Of a DNA stretch of 64,000 nucleotides, positions 52,467-61,114 are shown one piece after another. This DNA is from Paenibacillus oralis. GTDB lineage: Bacteria; Bacillota; Bacilli; Paenibacillales; Paenibacillaceae. The first letter of the stretch is position 1. Every line of letters begins with the position of its first letter. A program made the translations under genes and the position numbers. The notes under the pieces are model-generated. The model saw nothing but the letters and a program-made list of their open reading frames with translations, did no database searches and was not told the origin of the DNA. The stretch covers positions 3,058,304 to 3,122,303 of the forward strand of contig NZ_RRCN01000001.1 of NCBI RefSeq assembly GCF_003863965.1, written 5' to 3'.

Positions 52467-53456
52467 ATGGATACGAGTTTACTGATCATTATCATCGTTA
52501 TCATACTGGCGCTCGGATTTGACTTTATCAACGGTTTCCACGACACGGCAAATGCGATTGCGACTTCGGTATCCACCCGGGCGCTTAAGCCGCGCACGGC
52601 GATTATGCTGGCGGCGGTCATGAACTTCCTTGGAGCGATCATGTTCACCGGCGTCGCCAAAACGATCGGGGGCAGCGTGGCGGACCCGGCATCGCTGGAC
52701 AACGGCCTTGAGATCCTGATTGCGACGCTGCTGGCGGCGATTATATGGAACTTGATTACGTGGTGGTTCGGCATCCCTTCTTCTTCTTCCCACGCTCTGA
52801 TCGGCGCTTTGGCCGGCGCGGTGTATGTCGGCGGGGGGCCGGACAAGCTGAACTGGAACGGTTTTCGGACGATTGTCGAAGGGCTGGTTTTTTCCCCGCT
52901 GATCGCTTTTGCGATCGGTTATATCGTTATGCTGATTTTGAAGTGGATTTTTGCCTATCGCAGCCCGCATACGGTAAATAAAGGCTTCCGCTCAATGCAA
53001 ATCATTACGGCGGCGCTGCAAAGCTTCACGCACGGCACCAACGACGCGCAGAAGGCGATGGGGATCATCACCTTTGCCCTGGTTACGGCGGAGTTCCAGG
53101 ACCACATGGAAGTGCCGCTGTGGGTCAAAATCGCCGCGGCGACGGCGATGGCGCTGGGCACCTCGATCGGCGGCTGGAAAATCATCAAAACGATGGGCAC
53201 GAAAATTTTCAAAATCGAACCGATTAACGGTTTCGCCGCGGACATGTCCGCCGCATCCGTCATTTTCGGCGCTACGCTGTTTCACCTGCCGGTAAGTACG
53301 ACGCACGCCATCACATCGGCGATTTTGGGCGTCGGTTCGGCGAAGCGCTTCTCCGCCGTACGCTGGTCAATGGCCGGGCGGATCGTCGTCGCTTGGGTAA
53401 TCACGATTCCGATCGTGGCCGTGATGGCCGGCGGCATTTATTTGTTGCTGTTTTAA
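52467..53456 (+). CDS. pit: PiT-family inorganic phosphate transporter
   Basis: A 329-residue low-affinity phosphate/proton or metal-phosphate symporter with about nine helices. The duplicated family signature is visible as GFDFINGFHDTANAIATSV near the start and FTHGTNDAQKAMGIITFAL in the second half; STTHAITSAILGVG is also conserved. Operon with the DUF47 gene; a terminator follows about 100 bp downstream. Confidence 0.95.
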   Translation: MDTSLLIIIIVIILALGFDFINGFHDTANAIATSVSTRALKPRTAIMLAAVMNFLGAIMFTGVAKTIGGSVADPASLDNGLEILIATLLAAIIWNLITWWFGIPSSSSHALIGALAGAVYVGGGPDKLNWNGFRTIVEGLVFSPLIAFAIGYIVMLILKWIFAYRSPHTVNKGFRSMQIITAALQSFTHGTNDAQKAMGIITFALVTAEFQDHMEVPLWVKIAAATAMALGTSIGGWKIIKTMGTKIFKIEPINGFAADMSAASVIFGATLFHLPVSTTHAITSAILGVGSAKRFSAVRWSMAGRIVVAWVITIPIVAVMAGGIYLLLF

Positions 53457-53507
53457 CGGTTTCGGATTACCCGCAAAAGCTTAGGTTTTCGAAGCGTTTT
53501 TTAGAAC

Positions 53508-53532
53508 CAATAGCGGTTGTGGCAACCGTTAG
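53508..53532. repeat. Single orphan arm of repeat family B
   Basis: CAATAGCGGTTGTGGCAACCGTTAG nearly equals the reverse arm at 35893-35919, but no partner arms lie at 50-60 bp. It is a solo copy just after pit. Confidence 0.7.
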
Positions 53533-53559
53533 AATCGTTTTACTGTTGGTGATATCAAA

Positions 53560-53600
53560 GAACTGCCGGAGCGAATTGCTCCGGCGGTTCTTTTTTTTCG
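53560..53600 (+). terminator. Terminator of the phosphate operon
   Basis: GAACTGCCGGAGC pairs with GCTCCGGCGGTTC across five bases, then eight Ts. Confidence 0.92.
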
Positions 53601-53626
53601 GGCATGGAAGGGGGCGATGCTGGGGG

Positions 53627-53811
53627 CTAAGGGACACCAGAGCCGTTATTTGGGGAAAAACGGAGGTTTGCAAAATGTAACGGACACAGAAGACCTTATT
53701 TACCTCAAATCGGCCTGGATGAACTGGTTTAGAGCGAAATAGGGTCGCCTGTGTCCGTTAGGCTGGGAAATACCCGGGAAATGGGCGGATAAGGTCGCTG
53801 GTGTCCGTTAG
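53627..53811. repeat. Four-arm intergenic repeat, family C, copy 1
   Basis: Forward arms CTAAGGGACACC and GTAACGGACACA start at 53627 and 53677; reverse arms ending GTGTCCGTTAG finish at 53761 and 53811. All pair spacings are about 50 bp and the total is 185 bp. It fills most of the gap before the ger operon; the rest of the 558-bp gap shows no gene. Confidence 0.8.
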
Positions 53812-54014
53812 AGAAACGTCCAAAGTTCAGGGAGAGCCTCCAATCGCTCCAAAGTAGAAGTCAGAGCCACTAAAGGTCGCCGTCAGGCGTTTTTCTTACA
53901 TAAGCCAAAATGCCGGGAAATGAAATCGGACTTTTTGGTGAAAATAACGGAAAGAGGAAAACATATGTAAATCATGACCGAATTGACTTGACAGGATAGG
54001 TAAGGTGGCCCGCT

Positions 54015-55562
54015 ATGAAAAAACGGTCTTCGCTTTCCCGAAAAAAGTCCGGAGAAAACACCCCAGCCGATGTTACGGCGCTGGTTCCATCGCTTGACCG
54101 GAATATCGAAACGCTGAAAAAAATTTTGGGCGAAGCCGACGATGTGATGTTCCGGTCTTTCCGGGTAGGCGGAGAACTGGCGGCGCAGCTCGTGTACATT
54201 CCCGACATGTCGGACAGACTGGAAATCGACAACAACGTCCTGAAACCGCTTATGGTGATGACCGATGCGGAACCCAGGGATTTGTCTTCGATCAAAAACC
54301 GGGTTTTGCCCGTCGGGTCGATCGAGGAAATCGCCGATGCCCACGAATGCGTCAGACAGTTGATTAAAGGTTATCCCTTGCTGCTGCTCGAGGACAGCGA
54401 CCGGGCCCTGCTGCTTAAGATCGCCAAGTGGGATAAACGGTCGGTGGAAGAACCGCAGACCGAGCCGTCGTTGCGCGGCCCCCGGGAAGGCTTTACCGAA
54501 TCGATTTCGACCAATTTGTCGCTCCTGCGGCGGAAAGTCCAAAGTGTCAAGCTGAAATTAAAATCGTTCCGGTTTGGCCGAAATACCGAAACCGAGGTTT
54601 ATCTCGCTTATCTGGAAGGCATTGCGAAGCCGGCACTAATCCGGGAAGTGGAGAACCGCCTGAAACGCATCGATATGGACAGCCTGCTGGAAACCGGATA
54701 CATTGAAGAGCTTACGGAGGACGATCCGTATTCTCCGTTTCCCCAACAGCAGTTTACGGAACGGGTCGATATCGCCGCGGCCGGGTTGCTTGAAGGCCGC
54801 ATTGTCATCATGGTCGACGGTACGCCCGACGTGCTGATCGTTCCCGTAACGCTCGTTACGCTGCTGCAAGCGGCGGACGACTATTACAACCGCTCGTTAT
54901 ACTCCAGCTTGCTGCGCGTTCTTCGCTACTGCACACTGATTATTTCACTGACGCTTCCGGCGGTGTACGTCGCGCTTCTGACTTTCCATCAGGAGATGGT
55001 TCCGAGCAAACTCTTGATGAGCATCGCTTCCTCGCGGGAGGAAATCCCGTTTCCGACGATCGTGGAAGTGTTGATGATGCAGTTGGCGTTTGAGGTGCTG
55101 CGCGAGGCCGGGCTTCGTCTCCCGCGGCAAATCGGCTCGGCGGTGACGATCGTCGGCGCGCTCGTTGTGGGCGAAGCGGCGGTTTCCGCCGGCCTCGTAT
55201 CGGCGCCGATCGTCATTATCATCGCCTTTACGGGCATCGCGGGATTTACGGCTCCACATTATTCGCTGGAGTTCTCCGTCCGCCTGCTGCGCCTCCTGCT
55301 CATCCTGGCCGGAGGGACGCTCGGGATTCTTGGCGTCATGTACGGTCTGATCGCCATTGCGATCCATCTGTGCACACTGCGTTCTTACGGAGTGCCTTAT
55401 TTGTCCCCGATCGCGCCGTTTGTGGCGAGCGACATAAAGGACGCGGTGATCCGGGTGCCGTGGTGGAAGATGCTCATACGTCCAAGCTTTTCGGGCAGAA
55501 ACAATCGCCGGCGCCTTGCGCCGGGGCAGCGTCCGAATCCGGGGAAAGGCGGGGAACATTGA
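54015..55562 (+). CDS. Spore germination receptor subunit A (GerA family)
   Basis: A 515-residue receptor subunit of the spore inner membrane. The soluble N-terminal half (to about 290) contains FRVGGELAAQLVYIPDMSDR and EIADAHECVRQLIKGYPLLL; the C-terminal half carries about five helices and the family motifs VDGTPDVLIVPVTLVTLLQA, REEIPFPTIVEVLMMQLAFE and GEAAVSAGLVSAPIVIIIA. It senses nutrient germinants together with the B and C subunits. First of four genes; the next starts six bases after the stop. Confidence 0.95.
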   Translation: MKKRSSLSRKKSGENTPADVTALVPSLDRNIETLKKILGEADDVMFRSFRVGGELAAQLVYIPDMSDRLEIDNNVLKPLMVMTDAEPRDLSSIKNRVLPVGSIEEIADAHECVRQLIKGYPLLLLEDSDRALLLKIAKWDKRSVEEPQTEPSLRGPREGFTESISTNLSLLRRKVQSVKLKLKSFRFGRNTETEVYLAYLEGIAKPALIREVENRLKRIDMDSLLETGYIEELTEDDPYSPFPQQQFTERVDIAAAGLLEGRIVIMVDGTPDVLIVPVTLVTLLQAADDYYNRSLYSSLLRVLRYCTLIISLTLPAVYVALLTFHQEMVPSKLLMSIASSREEIPFPTIVEVLMMQLAFEVLREAGLRLPRQIGSAVTIVGALVVGEAAVSAGLVSAPIVIIIAFTGIAGFTAPHYSLEFSVRLLRLLLILAGGTLGILGVMYGLIAIAIHLCTLRSYGVPYLSPIAPFVASDIKDAVIRVPWWKMLIRPSFSGRNNRRRLAPGQRPNPGKGGEH

Positions 55563-55568
55563 AGCGAT

Positions 55569-56783
55569 ATGCGAAAAAGTAAAGCGATATCCACCATGTT
55601 TCTGCTCGGCAAACAGCTTTTGCCTATATTGGCAGGAGTGGCGTTGCTGTCCTTGACCGGCTGCTGGGACAAGGATGAAGTGAACAGTTTGGCGATCGTC
55701 ACGAGCGCGGGCTTTGACCGGGCGGAGGACGGAACCATCGAACTGACTTTGGAAATCGCCGCTCCGCAGCAGGAGGAGAGCGGCAAGCCGCCAAGCGGGA
55801 ATCAAAAACAAAAGAACGGAAAAACGGTCATACGCACCGCGGCCGGCAAAACGGCGGCAGATGCGCAGGGCCGGCTGCAAATGATGCTGCCGCGTACGAT
55901 TTATTGGGGACAATTGCAAGTGCTGGTTGTCGGGGAAGCCCTCGCGAGGGACGGGTTGCGCGAGCAGATGGATTACCTGATGCGCGACAATGAAATCCGC
56001 CTGCGGGTTATACCTTTCGTCACCCGCGGAAAGGTCCGGGACTTTTTCGAATCACCTTATTTGCTGGAACAGACGAAAGCCGGCTTTCTGCAGAGCGAAG
56101 CGTCGCGGGTTTTTCATAAGCCGTTGACGATAAGTCAATTGGTTCAGCGTATAACCGGTGATCAGAATGGAGCGATCCTGCCCTTTGTGGATGTTCCGCA
56201 AGAAGGAGGGGGTGATGGCGGGGATCCGTATATCAAGGGTTACGCGATCTTAAGCCGGGGACGGATGGTCGGCACGATGACGGGGGACTCGTTCCTCGCC
56301 GCGAAATGGGTGATGAATCAATTGAAAAACGATGTTCAAACCGTAAACGTGGGGAGCGGATCTCGCTCCCGCGTAACGCTTGAGATCACCGTTTTGAACT
56401 CCCGCTTGATTCCATCCCGTCAGGAAGGGGAATGGCAAATGGAAATCCGCATCGGCTCGGAACTAAGCATGATCCAAAACACAACCCGTCTGTCCATGGC
56501 CGATCCGCAACATGCCCGGAAGCTTGAAGCGGCGATGGCTGAACATATGCGGGAGATGGTCGAGCAGAGTGTAAAAGAGGCACAGCGCATGCGTACCGAT
56601 ATTTTCGGTTTCGGGGAAGCGATCAACCGCCAAAATCCCCGCGAATGGAAAAAGCTTGCCCCCCGTTGGGATCGCATCTTTCCCCAGATGGCCGTCAGGG
56701 TGAAGGTTAAGACGGACTTGCGCCGCATCGGCATGAACAGCGTTCCCGTCGGGTTACCGCAACAGGAGGGGAAAAAGCAATGA
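55569..56783 (+). CDS. Spore germination lipoprotein subunit C (Ger(x)C)
   Basis: A 404-residue lipoprotein: signal peptide with lipobox LTGC (Cys32) followed by the family start WDKDEVNSLAIVTSAGFDRA. The motifs TIYWGQLQVLVVGEALARDG, FFESPYLLEQTKAGF and GYAILSRGRMVGTMTGDS are typical. Lipidation is needed for receptor assembly. It overlaps the next small gene by four bases. Confidence 0.94.
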   Translation: MRKSKAISTMFLLGKQLLPILAGVALLSLTGCWDKDEVNSLAIVTSAGFDRAEDGTIELTLEIAAPQQEESGKPPSGNQKQKNGKTVIRTAAGKTAADAQGRLQMMLPRTIYWGQLQVLVVGEALARDGLREQMDYLMRDNEIRLRVIPFVTRGKVRDFFESPYLLEQTKAGFLQSEASRVFHKPLTISQLVQRITGDQNGAILPFVDVPQEGGGDGGDPYIKGYAILSRGRMVGTMTGDSFLAAKWVMNQLKNDVQTVNVGSGSRSRVTLEITVLNSRLIPSRQEGEWQMEIRIGSELSMIQNTTRLSMADPQHARKLEAAMAEHMREMVEQSVKEAQRMRTDIFGFGEAINRQNPREWKKLAPRWDRIFPQMAVRVKVKTDLRRIGMNSVPVGLPQQEGKKQ

Positions 56784-57007
56784 TCTGGCTGAAAATTGCG
56801 GGCATATCGCTGATCGCCGCTTTGATCGTCAGGTTCGAGTGGGTCCGTCTGAACGAAGGCAGCACCCGGGAACGGGTGGTGCTCGTCGCCGTGATGGCCA
56901 TAGGCTGGGTCTCTGCTCTGCTGATCGTTCTATTTCCGGAAATACCGGGACCGCTTATGTTGATCGATAGCTTGTACCGGCCGCTTTCCGGCTTAATAAG
57001 TGGATGA
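56780..57007 (+). CDS. Small two-helix membrane protein in the ger operon
   Basis: A 75-residue protein with two hydrophobic segments (IWLKIAGISLIAALIV, RVVLVAVMAIGWVSALLIVLF). Its ATGA overlap with the C-subunit gene and the ten-base gap to the B-subunit gene place it firmly inside the operon. Small two-helix D proteins are known in some Bacillus ger operons, where they modulate receptor activity; this one fits that description by size and topology, not by clear sequence likeness. Confidence 0.75.
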   Translation: MIWLKIAGISLIAALIVRFEWVRLNEGSTRERVVLVAVMAIGWVSALLIVLFPEIPGPLMLIDSLYRPLSGLISG

Positions 57008-57017
57008 GGTGCTGTAA

Positions 57018-58127
57018 ATGGTGGAAAAGGGAAAGATTACCCAGGGGCAGTTTGCGCTTCTTATATATGCTATCCTCGTCTACGACGGGATTCTGCTGAT
57101 TCCGAAACTCACGGGACAGGCGGCGGAGCGCGATTTATGGCTGTCCCCCATTTGGGGGAATTTGGCCGGATTAATCTTCCTGCTTGCGATGCTTCGCTTG
57201 AGCCGCATGTTTCCGGAGGAAACGATCATGGGGTACAGCCAGCGTATATTGGGCAGGTACGTTGGAAAAGCAGCGGGGATTGCCATCGTGTTTTACATGG
57301 CCTATCAGACCAGCACCATCTTGCGGATTTACAGCGGCTTTATTTCCTCCGTGTTTTTGGAAAAAACGCCCCCCGTTGTTGCTACCGGAGGCGTTATGTT
57401 TCTTGTTTCCTATGCGGTCAGGGGAGGCGTGGAGACGCTGGGACGCTTGGCGCAGCTTTTTTTGCCGATTACGATCGTCGTTTTTGCGCTGCTCGTTGTC
57501 CTGACCATTCCCGACTGGGACGTGTCTAATGTTCTGCCGATTCTTGCGAATGGCCTGGCCCCCTCTATCAAGGGCGCGACCGTTCCGATTACCTGGTTCG
57601 GGGCGTATATTGCTCTGGGGTTTTATTTGCCGTTGTTGTCGAACCGCCGGAAGGTAACGCTTTACAGCTTAGGGGCCTGGCTGCTGATGATGATAACGCT
57701 TGTCGTGTCGGGCCTCATTTCGATCTTTCTGTTCGGGCAGCATGCCAGTATGCTGAATTATCCGTTCATCGAAGTCGTCCGGTACATTGCGATTGGTGAA
57801 TTTTTCCAGCATATCGATGCTTTGCTGCTGGCCGTATGGCTGCCCGGCACGTTTGTCGAATTGGCCGTCTACCAGTATGCCGCGGTTTTGGGAACGGCTG
57901 AGGGGATCGGCTTGAAGGATTACCGGGCGCTCGCCCTGCCGATCGGATTTTTGATATTGATCATGAGCTTCTGGAGTCCATACAGCGACGTGGATTTTGA
58001 CTGCTACTTGGCGACGAGCCACGTTTTTCTGGACTCTACGTTTTTCGTCCTTGGCCTGCTCCTCTTCTTGACGGCTTGGGTCCGCGGCAGGCTGGGGGCT
58101 CGAAAGCCAAATGGGGGCCGGAGTTAA
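57018..58127 (+). CDS. Spore germination receptor subunit B (endospore permease)
   Basis: A 369-residue integral membrane protein with ten helices, of the amino-acid-permease-like GerB family (GKITQGQFALLIYAILVYDG, LGRYVGKAAGIAIVFYMAYQ, PFIEVVRYIAIGEFFQHIDA). It probably forms the germinant-binding or channel part of the receptor. Gene order here is A-C-D-B instead of the common A-B-C. Confidence 0.94.
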   Translation: MVEKGKITQGQFALLIYAILVYDGILLIPKLTGQAAERDLWLSPIWGNLAGLIFLLAMLRLSRMFPEETIMGYSQRILGRYVGKAAGIAIVFYMAYQTSTILRIYSGFISSVFLEKTPPVVATGGVMFLVSYAVRGGVETLGRLAQLFLPITIVVFALLVVLTIPDWDVSNVLPILANGLAPSIKGATVPITWFGAYIALGFYLPLLSNRRKVTLYSLGAWLLMMITLVVSGLISIFLFGQHASMLNYPFIEVVRYIAIGEFFQHIDALLLAVWLPGTFVELAVYQYAAVLGTAEGIGLKDYRALALPIGFLILIMSFWSPYSDVDFDCYLATSHVFLDSTFFVLGLLLFLTAWVRGRLGARKPNGGRS

Positions 58128-58203
58128 ATTGCGAAAAGGGGTGTTTTCGCGTACGCTAAAATCATCAACAGGCGTGGCATGAAGAAAGGGGGGGGGAAAC
58201 GGC

Positions 58204-59163
58204 TTGATCAGAGTGATGGGGATGACGCACGACCATAAGGTCGTTCAGGACATTCCGCTGGAGCGGTCGCTTGACGAGAAATACGTATGGATCTGGGCCG
58301 ATTTTAACGAACCGGCGCCGGAGGAAACCGAAGGGCTCGGTTCTTTTTTCCGGTTTCATCCATTGGCGATCGAGGACTGTCTGCATGTGCTGCAACGCCC
58401 CAAAATGGACTATTACGAGGATTATCAGTTTCTGGTGCTGCACGCCCTGGACCCGGACACCTTGGGTACGGTGGAAGTGAACCTGTTTATCGGAGACAAA
58501 TATTTGGTGTCGTTCCATCAGCGCAGGCTGCAGGAAATGGACGAGGCATGGAAAAACATGCTGCAGCGGGCCCATGACCGGAAGGTTTGGGTGCACGGGC
58601 CTTATTCCGCGGCGTATATGGTGATCGACAGTCTGGTGGATCAGTATTTCCCTTGCGTGTATGCGATCGAGGACGAGCTGGATGAACTGGAAAAAATGGG
58701 GATCCATGAATCGGTGGAACTGCTGATGAACCAGGTGTTCGACCTGCGGAGCCGGCTGCTGAAGCTGCGGCGGACGATCGTGCCGATGCGCGATTTGATG
58801 TACCGCATCTTGAATTCGCAGCATGTACAAGGCGATAAGGAGCCGCGCGCTTATTATGCGGACATTCACGACCATCTGCTGAAGCTGTCCGAAATGATCG
58901 AGGCCGACCGGGAAATGACCGCGGATTTGCGCGACTCCTACATTTCGCTGAATTCCAACCGGATGAACGGGATCATGAAAACGCTGACCGTTATTACGAC
59001 GGTGTTTATGCCGCTGACGCTGATCGCCGGCATCTACGGGATGAATTTTGTCTATATGCCCGAGCTGTCTTGGAAATACGGTTATTTTGGCGTCTTAGCC
59101 GTGATGCTGGCGCTCGGCGGGTGGATGATTCTCTGGTTCGGCAAGCGGGGCTGGTTTAAGTAA
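58204..59163 (+). CDS. CorA-family magnesium/divalent cation transporter
   Basis: A 319-residue protein. The N-terminal cytosolic domain is rich in acidic helices; the C-terminus has two membrane helices with the signature YGMNF at about residue 280 in the loop between them. The pentameric family takes up Mg2+ or Co2+/Ni2+. TTG at 58204 follows a G-rich Shine-Dalgarno stretch. Monocistronic. Confidence 0.93.
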   Translation: MIRVMGMTHDHKVVQDIPLERSLDEKYVWIWADFNEPAPEETEGLGSFFRFHPLAIEDCLHVLQRPKMDYYEDYQFLVLHALDPDTLGTVEVNLFIGDKYLVSFHQRRLQEMDEAWKNMLQRAHDRKVWVHGPYSAAYMVIDSLVDQYFPCVYAIEDELDELEKMGIHESVELLMNQVFDLRSRLLKLRRTIVPMRDLMYRILNSQHVQGDKEPRAYYADIHDHLLKLSEMIEADREMTADLRDSYISLNSNRMNGIMKTLTVITTVFMPLTLIAGIYGMNFVYMPELSWKYGYFGVLAVMLALGGWMILWFGKRGWFK

Positions 59164-59197
59164 TGCCGGGCAGCACCGCAAGGCAAACGCCGCCGGA

Positions 59198-59695
59198 TTA
59201 ACGGCGGCGCTTGCCCGACTTGCTGCTGCCGCTGCGCCCCCGGCCGCTGCTGCCGCGTTTGCGCGAGCCGCTGCGGCTTTTTTTGCGGCGGCGGGGCCGG
59301 TACTCCTCTTGCCGTCCTGCGGAGCCGCCGCCTTGCCGCTTTTTACCGAACGGAAGGAGGCTGGCAATCATTTTGGCCATCGGGGCGAACTGTTGAACGG
59401 TCTGCATCACCTTTTGCACCTTGCCGACGGTGGCCAGAATCCCTTCGACGCCGCCAAGCTTGTCGACGATTCCTTTCAGATCGCCCAGATTGGAAAGACT
59501 GCCGGCCGCACCCAAGGAGCCGCCCGCCGCTGCGCCCGGAACCGCGCTGAACGGTTCGATGGACGGCGGAGTATAAGGCGCGAGCGCCGTAGAATCGGTC
59601 GGGACCGATTCAAGAGGATTTACCCCCGGGTAATAGTCGGTATACGGAAATGCCGTTGGCGCTGTGCTCTGCCGGTAAGCATGATGATGTGGCAT
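59198..59695 (-). CDS. YqfQ/VrrA-like basic protein
   Basis: A 165-residue protein in three parts: a His/Tyr/Pro-rich start (PHHHAYRQSTAPTAFPYTDY), a hydrophobic amphipathic centre (GGVEGILATVGKVQKVMQTV, FAPMAKMIASLLPFGKK) and a tail of about 40 residues that is nearly all Arg, Ser, Gly and Lys. The layout resembles YqfQ/VrrA-type spore-associated proteins. AAGGACAG lies before the ATG. Sequence likeness outside the centre is low. Confidence 0.55.
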   Translation of the reverse strand: MPHHHAYRQSTAPTAFPYTDYYPGVNPLESVPTDSTALAPYTPPSIEPFSAVPGAAAGGSLGAAGSLSNLGDLKGIVDKLGGVEGILATVGKVQKVMQTVQQFAPMAKMIASLLPFGKKRQGGGSAGRQEEYRPRRRKKSRSGSRKRGSSGRGRSGSSKSGKRRR

Positions 59696-59939
59696 GGTAT
59701 CACTGTCCTTTTTAGGGTATTTTATCGGAACGCCTTTTTTTGGGGATATAGGCGTGTGTAATACTATACTTTATGAGACCCGGGCGCGCTGCGTATGGAC
59801 GAATGTCCCGGTTGCGGTGGGTGTTCGCGGATTTTGGGCGTTCTTTCTGTAATGCGTGAAACCGTTAATGCTTGAAAAGGGGGACTCCGCTCGGGTACAA
59901 TGGGGGTGTGGTTAAGTAACGGTAGGGGATGATTATTCA

Positions 59940-60230
59940 GTGCAGCTGAAGAAATTGAATGACAAAACGATCGATCAATTATTCGAAGCTATTTTAACGT
60001 TAAAAGACATTGAGGAATGTTATATTTTTTTCGACGATTTGTGCACGATAAATGAAATCCAATCGATGTCCCAGCGGCTGGAAGTTGCGCGGATGCTCGG
60101 CAAAGGCAGCACGTACAACCAGATCGAGGCGGAAACCGGGGCCAGCACGGCGACGATCTCCCGCGTGAAGCGCTGCCTGAATTACGGCAACGACGGGTAC
60201 AAGATGACGCTGGACCGTTTGGGGCGGTAA
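59940..60230 (+). CDS. yerC: YerC-like TrpR-fold DNA-binding protein
   Basis: A 96-residue regulator of the YerC/YecD family: CTINEIQSMSQRLEVARMLG and the recognition helix TYNQIEAETGASTATISRVKR. It resembles the Trp repressor fold and is also found downstream of purD/yerB in B. subtilis. GTG start at 59940 after AGGGGATG. It ends four bases before the CbiX-like gene. Confidence 0.92.
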   Translation: MQLKKLNDKTIDQLFEAILTLKDIEECYIFFDDLCTINEIQSMSQRLEVARMLGKGSTYNQIEAETGASTATISRVKRCLNYGNDGYKMTLDRLGR

Positions 60231-60234
60231 GCCG

Positions 60235-61095
60235 ATGCAGGAAAAGATTCGGACGGCGGACAAGGGGCGGGCGGCAAAGGCTCGGCCGCTTCAGGAGTCG
60301 CCGCCCTTGGACTCGCTTGCTGCAAAACCGGGAGTGCTGGTGATCAGCCACGGGTCTCCCGACGCTCATTGGATAGCTCTGGTGGACGAGGCTGTCGCGG
60401 AAGCGGCTGCTTGTTTGCCCGCGGACCTTCCCGTGGTGTCGGCGTTCCTGGAAATCGTCGAGGGGCGTCTTATTCAGGACGGGATAAACGAGCTGGAAGC
60501 GCAAGGAGTGACAGATATGATTGTCATTCCTTTATTTGTATCTTCGGGCAGCACGCATATCGATGAGATCGCTTACGCGCTGGGCGTAAAGGATACGCCG
60601 GAGAAGGAAACCGATCTGGAAAGATTCCGGGTATCCGCCCGCGTGTTTTTTGGCGATCCTATAGATGATGATCCACTGGTCGCCGAGATGGTCTGGGACA
60701 AGGTAAAAGGGCTGTCGGCGCGTCCGGATCGCGAGGTGCTTTTGCTCGTGGGCCATGGCAGCATCCATGAGGCATTTCTGAAACGCTGGGAGCGGGGAAT
60801 TTCTTCGCTGGCCGCGCGGGTGGGGCAAATCAGCGGGCTGGTAGCGGCCGACTATGCTCTGCTTAATCCGGACAGCGTGCGCCGCAAAGTAGGCTATTGG
60901 ACGGAGAAGCACGGGTATGACGTCATCGTGGCCCCTTTGTTTTTAAGCGCCGGGTATTTTACCAAAACGATGATTCCTTCCCGGTTAAACGGGCTATCGT
61001 ACCGGTATTCGGGGGATGCCCTGCTGCCGCATCCGCTCCTGTCCCGCTGGATGTCGCAGCATATTTTGCATATAATGGGATCATTGACAATATGA
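60235..61095 (+). CDS. CbiX-like sirohydrochlorin chelatase family protein
   Basis: A 286-residue two-domain chelatase. VLVISHGSPDAHWIALVDEA holds the catalytic His of the first half, and VLLLVGHGSIHEAFLKRWE that of the second; VIPLFVSSGSTHIDEI and IVAPLFLSAGYFTKTMIPS are the matching substrate loops. Family members insert Co, Ni or Fe into sirohydrochlorin; here no cobalamin or siroheme genes are adjacent, so the metal is unknown. Part of a likely operon with yerC and dgkB. Confidence 0.88.
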   Translation: MQEKIRTADKGRAAKARPLQESPPLDSLAAKPGVLVISHGSPDAHWIALVDEAVAEAAACLPADLPVVSAFLEIVEGRLIQDGINELEAQGVTDMIVIPLFVSSGSTHIDEIAYALGVKDTPEKETDLERFRVSARVFFGDPIDDDPLVAEMVWDKVKGLSARPDREVLLLVGHGSIHEAFLKRWERGISSLAARVGQISGLVAADYALLNPDSVRRKVGYWTEKHGYDVIVAPLFLSAGYFTKTMIPSRLNGLSYRYSGDALLPHPLLSRWMSQHILHIMGSLTI

Positions 61096-61114
61096 AAATC
61101 AGGTGGCGTTAGGA

